Origin: Woeseiaceae bacterium
GTDB taxonomy: Bacteria > Pseudomonadota > Gammaproteobacteria > Steroidobacterales > Woeseiaceae
Reading direction: 5' to 3'
Assembly (NCBI GenBank): GCA_024640315.1
Contig: JAHEFF010000037.1
Coordinates: 1-33,797, forward strand
Length of the DNA stretch: 33,797 bases
Both the position numbers and the translations under genes were made by a program. Below are positions 7,237-16,116 of the stretch, in pieces. The notes beneath the pieces were generated by a model, which worked only from the letters and a program-made list of their open reading frames with translations, was not told where the DNA came from and searched no databases. Within the stretch, counting starts at the first letter, position 1; every line of letters starts with the position of its first letter.

Positions 7237-8240
7237 GATAAATCCTCCACTGCTTCCAGTCTCCCAATCAACCGGAGTCTGCTTACGCCACCGTCCGGAA
7301 AGATGTTCAGTCGTACATGCGAAACCACGCCGGCACTCTGTAGTTCGTCCGCAAACTCGTGCACGCTGTCCGCGGCCAGTTTTGTTTTCCGGAGCAGGAT
7401 CGGCCAACGCTCACTTTCGGACACGATATTGTCAATCCCGGTAATGCGGGCCGCACGAATTTCCGCCAAGTCCGGGAAGTTGCCCTTGAAGTGTGCGGTG
7501 TCGAGCCGGACCCTTTCAATGGTACCGGGATGTCCGAGAGCCAGGATCACCCAGTCGTTGCCCGGACCGCGGCGACGTGCCGTTTCCCAGCCGTCTCCCA
7601 TATTCACGCCGCGCCCGGCCACGTTGAGATTGTGCATGCTGCCAAAATGCTCGTCACTGCACATCAAGGCCCGGCCGCCGTTTGCGATGGCGAACAGATC
7701 GATCGGTGCGTCGTTATCCAGGCCAGTCCGGTCCGGCCTGATTTCGCCGTAAATTCGCAGTCGGGCGACACCACCGTCGGGATAAATATTCAATCGCACG
7801 TGCGATACAGCCTCTTCGTCATCAACTGGAAGGAAGTGATGCGAATCACCGGCAAGATTCGTGCGCGACAATAACTCCCGCCACGCCACATCGTCGCCCG
7901 GAATGTCGTCGTCACAGACACAGGCATCGATCGAGGCTGCTGGTGGAAAATTGCCTGTGAAGAAACTCGTATCAATATCGAAGCCATGAATCACGCCTGA
8001 TGCGCCAAGTCGGATAATGCAAAAGTCATGCCCGGCGTCGCGCCTCCGCCGGGATTCCCAGCCGTCCATCCACTTGCCGTGATCGTCATATTCGTCGGCA
8101 ACGAAGATGGGGTCGGCCGGCGAGATTAATCGATTCATCGGCGCAAAGAAATCGTCCGAGGCAAAGACGGCGCGCGAACCGAGCCGTGGTTGCTCGAGTT
8201 GTATCCACTCGCGAAATGGGTTGTCAGGTTTCGTTGTCAC
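7233..8240 (-). CDS. alc: Allantoicase
   Basis: This 335-residue allantoicase is built from two homologous jelly-roll repeats, about residues 20-165 and 185-330. The ends of the repeats are nearly identical: SHVRLNIYPDGGVARLRIYG and SHVRLNIFPDGGVSRLRLIG. GDGWE/MDGWES and the R-R-R.G.D motifs occur in both halves. It hydrolyses allantoate to ureidoglycolate and urea. The start is GTG at 8240, overlapping the stop of uraD by four bases (GTGA). Length is normal for the bacterial enzyme, and no key region is missing. Confidence 0.95.
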   Translation of the reverse strand: MTTKPDNPFREWIQLEQPRLGSRAVFASDDFFAPMNRLISPADPIFVADEYDDHGKWMDGWESRRRRDAGHDFCIIRLGASGVIHGFDIDTSFFTGNFPPAASIDACVCDDDIPGDDVAWRELLSRTNLAGDSHHFLPVDDEEAVSHVRLNIYPDGGVARLRIYGEIRPDRTGLDNDAPIDLFAIANGGRALMCSDEHFGSMHNLNVAGRGVNMGDGWETARRRGPGNDWVILALGHPGTIERVRLDTAHFKGNFPDLAEIRAARITGIDNIVSESERWPILLRKTKLAADSVHEFADELQSAGVVSHVRLNIFPDGGVSRLRLIGRLEAVEDLS

Positions 8241-8716
8241 AAAGACTCCAGCCGCATTCGGGCAATCTTGTGAATCTCGCCTATTGCCGTGTCGAATTCC
8301 ATCTCGGGATCATGATCGATGCGCGCCTCGAAAGCGGCAAGTATTTCGTGCCGACTGCTATTACGGACAGCCATTACAAACGGAAAGCCGAATTTTTCCT
8401 TGTATTGCCTGTTCAGGGTTTGAAAGCGATCAAATTCGGCCGACGTGCATTGATCGATACCAGCACTCTTTTGTTCTTCTGTTGACTCGGTTGTGAGGTG
8501 GCCGGCGATCGCCGCCCTCCCCGCCAGGTCCGGATGTGCACAGATCAGAGCGAGTTTTCGCTCATGCGTTGCGTTGTTCACACAGGCGCAAAACAGGTTG
8601 GCGAGCTGCTCCACTGACATGCCTTCCGCGCTCTCGAAAGCCTCTTCCGCAACCCAGGGTGAATGCTCATAGAGGCCACCATAACGGTCAATAAATTCGT
8701 CGCGATCAGGGCGCAT
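8237..8716 (-). CDS. uraD: OHCU decarboxylase
   Basis: This 159-residue helical protein has the family hallmarks ICAHPDLAG, with catalytic H61, followed by the E-rich segment ending in EQKSAG (81-86), and FGFPFVMAVR (110-119). It decarboxylates 2-oxo-4-hydroxy-4-carboxy-5-ureidoimidazoline to S-allantoin, acting after UraH. The ATG at 8716 is preferred to an in-frame TTG at 8758, because the family starts close to the YE.SPWVAE motif and the longer form would overlap puuE by 53 rather than 11 bases. It sits between puuE and alc in the operon. Confidence 0.93.
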   Translation of the reverse strand: MRPDRDEFIDRYGGLYEHSPWVAEEAFESAEGMSVEQLANLFCACVNNATHERKLALICAHPDLAGRAAIAGHLTTESTEEQKSAGIDQCTSAEFDRFQTLNRQYKEKFGFPFVMAVRNSSRHEILAAFEARIDHDPEMEFDTAIGEIHKIARMRLESL

Positions 8717-9614
8717 GCTGCTCGCGCCAGTGCCTGGCAATATCAATTCGCCGTGCAACCCACACTTTGTCGTGCGCAGCGATGTAGTCCAGAAATCTTT
8801 GCAGCGCCGCAGCTCGTCCCGGCCTTCCGGCGAGACGGCAATGCAGGCCGATGGACATCATCTTCGGCTTCAGCCGGCCCTCCGCATAAAGCACGTCAAA
8901 CGTATCTTTGAGGTATTCGAAAAATTGCTGACCGGAATTAAATCCTTGCGGCGTCGCGAAGCGCATGTCATTCGCGTCCAATGTGTAGGGCACCATGAGC
9001 TGCGGTTTGTCGAAGGAGTAATCCCAGTAAGGCAGGTCGTCCGCATAGGTGTCCGAGTTATAGACAAAACCACCGAGTTCCGCGGCGATGCGATGCGAAT
9101 TCGGGCTGCAGCGACCCAGGTACCAGCCCAGGGGGGGCTCTCCCGTGACGTCCCGATGCACTTCGATTGCTTTCTGCAGGTGCGCCCGCTCGGTTTTCTC
9201 ATCGACTGACTGGTAATCAATCCAGCGGTAACCGTGGCTTGCGATCTCCCATTCCGCCTCCCACATGGCGTCTATCGCCTGCGGATTGCGCGCAAGGGCC
9301 ATGGCCACGCCGAAAACGGTAACAGGCAACTGCCGTTCCGAAAACAACCGGTGCAAGCGCCAGAATCCCGCCCGGGCACCATACTCGTAGAGCGACTCCA
9401 TGTTCATGTGGCGCTCGCCTTTGATGGGTACCGCACCAACGATATCCGACAGAAACGCCTCGGAAGCCTGGTCGCCGTGCAGTACGCAATTTTCGGCGCC
9501 TTCTTCATAGTTGATAACGAACTGCACCGCGATGCGAGCGCCGCCGGGCCACCTGGCATCAGGCGGATTGGCGCCGTAGCCGCGCATATCTCTCGGGTAT
9601 TCGATGTCACTCAT
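8706..9614 (-). CDS. puuE: Allantoinase PuuE (polysaccharide-deacetylase fold)
   Basis: This 302-residue member of the PuuE allantoinase group uses a polysaccharide-deacetylase/NodB-like barrel instead of the amidohydrolase fold of classical allantoinases. Visible markers are FVINYEEGAE near the start, the ASHGYRW and WYLGRCSPN segments, and the late IGLHCRLAGRPGRA motif with a conserved His. It hydrolyses allantoin to allantoate and in other organisms needs no metal. The ATG at 9614 overlaps the puuD stop by eight bases. A TTG-type upstream extension to 9635 has no support. No separate AllB-type allantoinase is present in the window, so this gene supplies the step. Confidence 0.92.
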   Translation of the reverse strand: MSDIEYPRDMRGYGANPPDARWPGGARIAVQFVINYEEGAENCVLHGDQASEAFLSDIVGAVPIKGERHMNMESLYEYGARAGFWRLHRLFSERQLPVTVFGVAMALARNPQAIDAMWEAEWEIASHGYRWIDYQSVDEKTERAHLQKAIEVHRDVTGEPPLGWYLGRCSPNSHRIAAELGGFVYNSDTYADDLPYWDYSFDKPQLMVPYTLDANDMRFATPQGFNSGQQFFEYLKDTFDVLYAEGRLKPKMMSIGLHCRLAGRPGRAAALQRFLDYIAAHDKVWVARRIDIARHWREQHAP

Positions 9615-10791
9615 CAGTCGAAAAATACCAGGCATCGATCAATGCCCGCTCCTCATCGCTCATTTGGGTGAGATTGCCAATCGGCATCGCCCGCAAAACA
9701 ACTGCCTGTTGATGAATGCGCTCCCTTTCCGCAAGAACCTGCATGTCGGTGTCCAGCATGACGCCTGCCGGCGCTGCAGGAAATGCGATATGCGACGGCG
9801 CAGCGGAATGACAATTCGTGCAGCGACTCTGAATGACGGGCATGACCATGTCCAGAGTTGCGTTACCCACCGTGCCTGAACGCAATTTTGGTGCGATGGC
9901 CGCGGCCACAGCGAGGAGGATCAATGATGCGATGACAATTGGTAGCGGCGACGTACGTCCTTTGTGCCTGGCCACGAAGTAGATGCGGATGAGCGCACCG
10001 GCCAGCGTGAAAGCAACCAGAATCAGCCAGTTGTATTCATGACTGTACGTCAGCGCATAATGATTGCTCGTCATGACGAAGAGCACGGGCAGAGTAAAGT
10101 AGGTGTTGTGCACCGATCGCTGCTTGGCGCGAATACCATCATCAGCATTGGGCGCTTCGCCCCGGCCAAACGATTCAACCATTCGCCGCTGACCCGGAAT
10201 TATCACGAAGAACACGTTTGCCGCCATGATCGTGCCAAGCACTGCGCCGAAATGAATATAGGCGCCGCGACCGCTATACAACTGGCAAAGCCCCCAGGCC
10301 AGGACAGCCGTCAATACGAGAAGCACGATCGCAAAAATGTTTTCATTACGTCCCAGCGGTGACCTGCACAAAAAGTCGTAAATCAGCCAGCCGCCGGCCA
10401 GGATCAGCGCGGCTGTACCAACGGCAACAGCCGGACTCAGGTCGGCGACAGACGGATCGACCAGGTAAACCTCCGCGCCGTACCAGTAAACGAGCATGAG
10501 CAGAAACATGCCCGAAATCCAGGTCGTATAAGCCTCCCACTTAAACCAGTGAAGCGACTCAGGCAGCACGGCAGGCACGACACGGTATTTCTGCGCGTGA
10601 TAGAAACCGCCTCCGTGGACCGACCATAGCTCGCCCCCGACACCTTTTTGACCGTCGGCAGGGTCTTTCGGCGCTTCGAGATGGTTATCCAGCCAGATGA
10701 AGTAGAACGATGAACCGATCCAGGCAATGCCGGTAATGAAATGCACCCAACGGCCGAGGATGTTCAACCATTCAACGACATAAGCTTCCAT
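9607..10791 (-). CDS. puuD: Membrane urate oxidase with C-terminal cytochrome c domain (PuuD type)
   Basis: This 394-residue protein has an N-terminal membrane domain of about eight hydrophobic helices (residues 10-300). It opens with EWLNILGRWVHFITGIAWIG and includes the histidine-containing RSVHNTYFTLPVLF segment. A C-terminal cytochrome c domain follows, with the haem site CTNCH at 324-328 and a plausible axial Met at 369 in AMPIGN. It oxidises urate to 5-hydroxyisourate and passes electrons to the respiratory chain instead of making hydrogen peroxide, as soluble uricase does. The ATG at 10791 shares one base with the stop of xdhC (TGATG). Cytochrome c maturation genes are not in the window. 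Confidence 0.93.
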   Translation of the reverse strand: MEAYVVEWLNILGRWVHFITGIAWIGSSFYFIWLDNHLEAPKDPADGQKGVGGELWSVHGGGFYHAQKYRVVPAVLPESLHWFKWEAYTTWISGMFLLMLVYWYGAEVYLVDPSVADLSPAVAVGTAALILAGGWLIYDFLCRSPLGRNENIFAIVLLVLTAVLAWGLCQLYSGRGAYIHFGAVLGTIMAANVFFVIIPGQRRMVESFGRGEAPNADDGIRAKQRSVHNTYFTLPVLFVMTSNHYALTYSHEYNWLILVAFTLAGALIRIYFVARHKGRTSPLPIVIASLILLAVAAAIAPKLRSGTVGNATLDMVMPVIQSRCTNCHSAAPSHIAFPAAPAGVMLDTDMQVLAERERIHQQAVVLRAMPIGNLTQMSDEERALIDAWYFSTDE

Positions 10792-11828
10792 CAGCCGTGC
10801 AACCTCAACGACACGGGCCTGGACTCAACAGCCGCGATCCTGTCCCTTGTCTGCAGAATTTCAGCGGCGACCGCCAGCGCGATTTCGACCGGTTTCTTTC
10901 CGTCGATACCACTTACGCCGATCGGGCACACAAGGTTCTCCAGCAAACTTTCCGACATGCCCTGTTTCATCATTAGTCGCTCGAATCGCCGCCGCTTGGA
11001 AACAGAGCCTATTAGACCGCAGTAAGCGGCGTCGTCCCGGCGAAGCACCTGATCACAGATCTCGAGGTCCAGCGGATGGCTGTGAGTCATCACCACGAAA
11101 TAGGCGCCTTCCGGCATCGCGGCGACCTCTCGCGCGGGCTCTGCCGATTCAATAGCTGTCACATTCGACGGCACGGCTGCAGGGAATATATTCCGCCGGC
11201 CGTCGATCCAGCGAATATTGCAGTCGAGACGCGACAAGGCATCCACCGTTGCTGCCCCAACGTGGCCTGCGCCAAATATCGCGATATGAAAACCAGCCGG
11301 CACGACGGGCTCAAGGAGAAATCCCGAAGAAGTGACGGCAGCACCCTTCATCAACAATATGCTTTGCGCCGCTGAAATCACATCGACGGGACAATCATCG
11401 CCGGCACCGTCCCGGGTGATGATGACTTTCCGAGTCCCTGAATTCATGGCTGTTGCTATAACGGCCGGCTGGCGCTCCCGGTGAGCCTGCAGAAGCTCTG
11501 TTAACCAGTTGCAGCCTGATTCCGGTATGAATTCGAACAAGATATCGACGACACCGCCACAGCATTGCCCGCAACCTGAGCCAAGTGCAAAGCGTCGAAC
11601 TGAATTGGCACGCGCCGCCGCCGTATTGCTCAGTTGCTCACAAGCTGCCTGTACGCACTGGTACTCGAGCTGACCACCACCAATCGTACCGATCGACTCC
11701 GTTGCGGTTACGATCATTTTTGCGCCAATTTCACGGGGTGCGGAACCACGCACCCGGGCAACCGTCAGCAACACCGAGGACTCGCCGTTTGCAGCGAGCT
11801 CACCCAGTTGCGAAACCCAGTCAGTCAT
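10791..11828 (-). CDS. xdhC: Xanthine dehydrogenase maturation factor XdhC
   Basis: This 345-residue protein has the XdhC/CoxI N-terminal domain (SVLLTVARVRGSAPREIGAK, then GTIGGGQLEY and FALGSGCGQCCGG) and a C-terminal Rossmann domain starting HIAIFGAGHVG. XdhC binds molybdenum cofactor, promotes its sulfuration and inserts it into XdhB. The cysteine-rich GSGCGQCCGG segment is the likely cofactor site. The ATG at 11828 overlaps the stop of xdhB by eight bases. A longer in-frame reading to 11930 lies inside xdhB and is not supported. Confidence 0.94.
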   Translation of the reverse strand: MTDWVSQLGELAANGESSVLLTVARVRGSAPREIGAKMIVTATESIGTIGGGQLEYQCVQAACEQLSNTAAARANSVRRFALGSGCGQCCGGVVDILFEFIPESGCNWLTELLQAHRERQPAVIATAMNSGTRKVIITRDGAGDDCPVDVISAAQSILLMKGAAVTSSGFLLEPVVPAGFHIAIFGAGHVGAATVDALSRLDCNIRWIDGRRNIFPAAVPSNVTAIESAEPAREVAAMPEGAYFVVMTHSHPLDLEICDQVLRRDDAAYCGLIGSVSKRRRFERLMMKQGMSESLLENLVCPIGVSGIDGKKPVEIALAVAAEILQTRDRIAAVESRPVSLRLHG

Positions 11829-14124
11829 TGCTGCCTGCCCCGTCCTGTACCGCGAATAGCACAGCCTCGGGCGTTGCCGGCGCCCGCAGCGGCGGCCGGT
11901 ATCCTGGCTCCCCGGTATCAGCCAGTGCATCGCGGATCGCGTAAAAGACGGACAAGCCCAGCATCAGCGGAGGCTCGCCGACCGCCTTCGAGCGGTAGAT
12001 CGTGTCTTCACGATTAGGGCACGACTCAAGCATCTTCACCCGAAAATCGGCGGGAAGGTCCGAGCTTGTCGGTATTTTGTAGGTGGACGGCGCATGCGTC
12101 TGCAATGCGCCTGTCTCGTTCCAGCAAAGCTCCTCGGAAGTCAGCCACCCGGCGCCCTGAATGAATCCGCCTTCGATCTGCCCCAGGTCAATCGCAGGAT
12201 TCAGCGATTCGCCACAGTCATGCAGGATATCGACACGCAACAATCGATTCTCCCCGGTCATCGTGTCGACGATCACTTCAGATACTGCGGCACCGTAGGC
12301 GTAGTAAAAGAACGGTCGACCACTGAATGTGGCGCGATCGTAGTGGATCTTCGGCGTGCGATAGAAGCCTGTTGCCGAAAGTGAAACGCGTGCAAACCAG
12401 GCTTTTTGGACCAGTTCTTCAAAAGACAGGACCTCGCTGCCAATCCGGACTTCACTGTTCTCGAATATGACTTCTGCTTCAGGCACGGAATATTGATTGG
12501 CGGCAAACTGAACCAATCGATTCCTGATTTTGCGCGCGGCGGCCTGAGCCGCCTTACCGTTCATGTCGGAGCCACTCGACGCTGCAGTCGCAGATGCATT
12601 TGGCACTTTGCTCGTGTCTGATGCGGTGATCTTGATTCGGCCAATATCTATTTGCAGTTCGTCGGCAACGACCTGGGCCACTTTAGTGAACAGTCCCTGC
12701 CCCATTTCCGTGCCGCCGTGATTCAGGTGAACGGTACCATCCGTATAAAGATGCACCAACGCCCCAGCCTGGTTGAGATGAGTTGCGGTAAACGAAATTC
12801 CGAATTTGACGGGCGTTAACGCGATCCCACGCTTCAGTATCCTGCTCGACTGATTGAATTGCCGTATCTCGTCAACGCGTGCACGATAATCGGATGACGC
12901 GGCCAACTCAGCCACAACATCGTGAATAATGTTGTCTTCAATCTTCTGCTCGTACGGTGTCGTGTCGCGATCACCAATTCCGTAAAAATTTTCCTGGCGC
13001 ACATCGAGTGGATCTTTCTTCAGGCACCGTGCGATCTCGTCAATTACGTACTCAATGCCGAACATCCCTTGCGGGCCGCCGAAACCCCGGAACGCAGTAT
13101 TTGACACCGTATTGGTCTTACATCGATGCGAAACGATCGTGACGTTCTCGAGAAAATACGCATTGTCGCAGTGAAACATCGTGCGATCGTTAATCGCACC
13201 TGACAGGTCGGCCGACATGCCGCAGCGAGATGCGAACATGAACTCGATTCCTTCGATTCTGCCTGCATTATCGAAACCAACTTCGTAATCGATCACAAAA
13301 TCGTGGCGTTTTCCCGTCATGATCATGTCGTCATCACGATCGAGTCTTAACTTGCACGAACGTCCCGAACGATCAGCCATGAGACCAGCAATGCAGGCAA
13401 TCAGGGCAGCCTGGCTTTCCTTTCCGCCGAATGCGCCACCCATGCGACGACACTCGACCACGACATCCTTCGACGACTTGCCGATCGCTTTGGCTACCAG
13501 GTGCTGCACTTCACCAGGATGCTGCGTCGAACTGTAAACAAACAGATCCCCGTCTTCCCGTGGCAGCGCCATGGCAATCTGTCCCTCGAGATAAAACTGA
13601 TCCTGACCGCCGAGACTCACACTTCCGCTCAGACTGTTCGCGGCATGCCGAATCGCCTGCTTGCTGTCACCACGAGAAATGGTCTCACTCGGCAAAACAA
13701 ATGAACCGGCTTCAAGCGCCTCGCGAATATCCAGAATGGGCGGGAGATCTTCGTACTGTACACGTGCAAGCTTTGTAGCCCGGCGCGCCTGCTCAACCGT
13801 TTCTGCCGCAACGGCGAATATGGCCTGACCGACATATTCCACTACACCAGGTGCGAAAACCGGATCGTCATTAACCACGGGACCGCAGTTATTGCTGCCC
13901 GGGATATCAACGGCCTGCATTACGTCCACCACGCCGGGGGCTTCACGCACTGCGGACAGGTCCAGTTTCCTGATTCGCGCATGCGGCCGCTCACTCATGC
14001 CGACGGCGATATGCAACAGGTCACGAGGTTCCGGGATGTCGTCCGTGTAGGTCGCACGCCCTGTAACGTGCAAACGACTGCTGTCGTGTGGTATCGGGGC
14101 GCCGATGACGGAATTAGCGGCCAT
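11821..14124 (-). CDS. xdhB: Xanthine dehydrogenase, molybdopterin-binding subunit
   Basis: This 767-residue large subunit begins IGAPIPHDSSRLHVTGRATY, a classic XdhB start. It contains GQDQFYLEGQ, the GGAFGGKE motif, FRGFGGPQGM, the MGQGLFTKVAQVVADELQ helix, ASATAASSGSDMNG, and the late GEPPLMLG segment bearing the catalytic Glu. It oxidises hypoxanthine and xanthine to urate at the Mo centre. All expected motifs are intact. The ATG at 14124 overlaps xdhA by eleven bases. A longer frame reaching 14271 lies inside xdhA and is rejected. Confidence 0.96.
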   Translation of the reverse strand: MAANSVIGAPIPHDSSRLHVTGRATYTDDIPEPRDLLHIAVGMSERPHARIRKLDLSAVREAPGVVDVMQAVDIPGSNNCGPVVNDDPVFAPGVVEYVGQAIFAVAAETVEQARRATKLARVQYEDLPPILDIREALEAGSFVLPSETISRGDSKQAIRHAANSLSGSVSLGGQDQFYLEGQIAMALPREDGDLFVYSSTQHPGEVQHLVAKAIGKSSKDVVVECRRMGGAFGGKESQAALIACIAGLMADRSGRSCKLRLDRDDDMIMTGKRHDFVIDYEVGFDNAGRIEGIEFMFASRCGMSADLSGAINDRTMFHCDNAYFLENVTIVSHRCKTNTVSNTAFRGFGGPQGMFGIEYVIDEIARCLKKDPLDVRQENFYGIGDRDTTPYEQKIEDNIIHDVVAELAASSDYRARVDEIRQFNQSSRILKRGIALTPVKFGISFTATHLNQAGALVHLYTDGTVHLNHGGTEMGQGLFTKVAQVVADELQIDIGRIKITASDTSKVPNASATAASSGSDMNGKAAQAAARKIRNRLVQFAANQYSVPEAEVIFENSEVRIGSEVLSFEELVQKAWFARVSLSATGFYRTPKIHYDRATFSGRPFFYYAYGAAVSEVIVDTMTGENRLLRVDILHDCGESLNPAIDLGQIEGGFIQGAGWLTSEELCWNETGALQTHAPSTYKIPTSSDLPADFRVKMLESCPNREDTIYRSKAVGEPPLMLGLSVFYAIRDALADTGEPGYRPPLRAPATPEAVLFAVQDGAGSND

Positions 14125-15613
14125 AGGAATAGACCCTTTCGGAGCTGGCGCCGGTCGTCTCGAGAAAGAATCGCTGCAACAGGTTTCTGCAGACCTGGCT
14201 GCGATATTCACTCGAGGAACGCATGTCAGAGATCGGCGTAAAGTCACTGCCGAGCGCGTCGAGTGCTGCATTTACGCCGGCTTCGTTCCATTCTTCGCCG
14301 ATCAGTGCTTCCTCGCAGTGCCGGGCCCGCTTCGGTATTTCAGCCATCCCGCCGTAAGCTGCGCGAAATTCCGCGACAATCCCGCCTTCAAGCCGCAACC
14401 GGAATGCCGCGCAGACAGCTGAAGTATCCTGATCAAACCGCTTCGAGACCTTGTAACTCTGCACATGCTCGTTTTCATTCGGCAGCGGAATGAGAATTCG
14501 CTCGATGAATTCAGCGGTTCGCAATGCGGTCTGCTGATAGGCGATGTAAAAGTCATGCAGCGCAATCGTCCGTTGGTGCGCACCTCTTCGCAATACAAGA
14601 TCTGCGCCCAATGCCATTAGCACCGGCATCGAGTCTCCAATCGGCGAGCCGTTGGCGATGTTGCCTGCCAGGGTGCCAACATTGCGGATCGGCGGCGACG
14701 CAAACCGAACGAACAATTCCTCGAGAGCTTTATATTGGCCGATGATCAACGGCATGGCGTCGGTCAGCGTTACTGCGCCACCGATATCGATGTATTGATC
14801 AGTAAGCCCTGCATCGAGCAGGCCCTCAACATTGCCCGTGTAGACGACGACCTCGAGATCGCGATGATGCTTCGTGACCCACAGTCCGACGTCCGTCCCG
14901 CCGGCAAGCAATGTGGCTTCAGGGTGTCGTTCGAGAAGATCGGCCATTTCATCGACACATCGGGGTGCGAAAAACCTCCGGCTCCCCCACTCGACGCAAA
15001 GGGATTGATCCGACGCGACTGATTTCAGCCTCCTGACGCGCTCGTCTTCATCGCTGCCTTCACCCGCGGGCATGTGCAGCCAGTCGCCATTTTCCGGCGC
15101 TTCGCCGTACATCGCTTTTGCTGCCTTGATGATCGGCTGGTAGCCGGTGCACCGGCAGAGATTCCCCGCCAGCGCATCATCGATATCCCTTCGGCCCGGA
15201 TCGGCATTGCCCTTGTACAGCGCGAAAAGCGACATGACGAAACCCGGCGTGCAGAATCCGCACTGCGAACCATGATAATCGACCAATGCTTTTTGCGCCG
15301 GGTGCAGGCCATCACGGCCCAGGCTCTCGACCGTCAGGAGTTCCTTGCCATCCAGGGTTGGCAGCAACTGGATACACGAATTGACGGCACGCGCCCTGAC
15401 GCGTTTGCCGGTGACATCGAGATCGGCAACAACGACGGTGCAGGCGCCGCAGTCTCCTTCTGCACAGCCTTCCTTGGTGCCGGTTCGTCTTAAGTCCTCT
15501 CGCAAAAACTGCAGGACTGTGCGATTAGGATCGATATCGTCCAGTTCGACCAGCTCATCGTCGAGCAGGAATCGCACGCGGCACCGGGACTGTGATCCAC
15601 CGCCTTCGCTCAT
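14114..15613 (-). CDS. xdhA: Xanthine dehydrogenase, [2Fe-2S] and FAD subunit
   Basis: This 499-residue subunit combines two iron-sulfur domains with a FAD domain. The plant-type [2Fe-2S] cluster is formed by C50, C55, C58 and C80 (GCAEGDCGACT). The second cluster uses C118, C121, C153 and C155 (CGFCTPG and CRCTGY). The FAD domain starts near TLLAGGTDVGLW and includes the RNVGTLAGNIANGSPIGDS segment. It carries electrons from the Mo site to NAD+. The ATG at 15613 lies one base downstream of the uraH stop. The two-subunit XdhA/XdhB arrangement is the common bacterial form. Confidence 0.96.
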   Translation of the reverse strand: MSEGGGSQSRCRVRFLLDDELVELDDIDPNRTVLQFLREDLRRTGTKEGCAEGDCGACTVVVADLDVTGKRVRARAVNSCIQLLPTLDGKELLTVESLGRDGLHPAQKALVDYHGSQCGFCTPGFVMSLFALYKGNADPGRRDIDDALAGNLCRCTGYQPIIKAAKAMYGEAPENGDWLHMPAGEGSDEDERVRRLKSVASDQSLCVEWGSRRFFAPRCVDEMADLLERHPEATLLAGGTDVGLWVTKHHRDLEVVVYTGNVEGLLDAGLTDQYIDIGGAVTLTDAMPLIIGQYKALEELFVRFASPPIRNVGTLAGNIANGSPIGDSMPVLMALGADLVLRRGAHQRTIALHDFYIAYQQTALRTAEFIERILIPLPNENEHVQSYKVSKRFDQDTSAVCAAFRLRLEGGIVAEFRAAYGGMAEIPKRARHCEEALIGEEWNEAGVNAALDALGSDFTPISDMRSSSEYRSQVCRNLLQRFFLETTGASSERVYSYGR

Positions 15614-15614
15614 A

Positions 15615-15962
15615 TCAACTGCCGCGGTACGTCGAATAACTCCACGGCGATACGAGCAAGGGTACGTGATAATTATCGTCGCCCGAGAGCGTCACCTGGA
15701 TCACAACATTATCCAGGAACGGCGGGTCCGACTGGCTGGTGCCCGCGGCCTGGAAATACTGGCCCACAGAGAATTCGAGCTCATAGGTGCCGGAGCGGAA
15801 AGTTTCGCCCTCCAGCAAAGCCGCTTCGGTCCGGCCGTCCTCGTTGGTCACCGCGGTCGCGACCAGATGCCGCCCATTCTCCATCGAAAAAAGTTTGACG
15901 CCGACGCCCGAAGCGGGCCTGCCGCTTGTCGTATCCAGCACGTGTGTGGTCAGTTTCCCCAT
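15615..15962 (-). CDS. uraH: 5-hydroxyisourate hydrolase
   Basis: This 115-residue transthyretin-like protein ends in the diagnostic YRGS (112-115). The other active-site residues are in place: H7 in LTTHVLD, R44 in DGRTE and H99 in NYHVPLL. There is no signal peptide, so it acts in the cytoplasm on 5-hydroxyisourate released by PuuD. It is the promoter-proximal gene of the nine-gene operon, and the rest follow with gaps of one base or overlaps. The ATG at 15962 has a GGGATGA purine stretch just upstream. Confidence 0.95.
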   Translation of the reverse strand: MGKLTTHVLDTTSGRPASGVGVKLFSMENGRHLVATAVTNEDGRTEAALLEGETFRSGTYELEFSVGQYFQAAGTSQSDPPFLDNVVIQVTLSGDDNYHVPLLVSPWSYSTYRGS

Positions 15963-15987
15963 GTCTCATCCCGTACCGCAAACTCAA

Positions 15988-16015
15988 ATAATATCAGCTA
16001 ATTAGATCGGCCGAA
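15988..16015 (-). promoter_or_regulatory. Candidate promoter and palindrome ahead of uraH
   Basis: On the minus strand TATTAT (15988-15993) follows TTCGGC (16010-16015) with a 16-base spacer, and the uraH ATG lies 25 bases downstream. The spacer contains the perfect palindrome CTAATTAG (15998-16005), a plausible repressor site for purine control. The -35 match is poor, so this is tentative. The region also serves the divergent gene at 16117. Confidence 0.4.
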
Positions 16016-16104
16016 CCCATACCTGAAAAACCGCCCGGGCCAGCACGATTTAATGCTCGGACGGCGGTCACTTCACTGTGGTACTTTGGCCGATCAAATT
16101 GTCC

Positions 16105-16110
16105 GGGGGG
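16105..16110 (+). promoter_or_regulatory. G-rich Shine-Dalgarno that decides the 16117 start
   Basis: GGGGGG directly abuts an ATG at 16111 but is spaced six bases from the next in-frame ATG at 16117. Ideal spacing favours 16117 as the start of the Gdh3-like subunit. Confidence 0.55.
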
Positions 16111-16116
16111 ATGACA

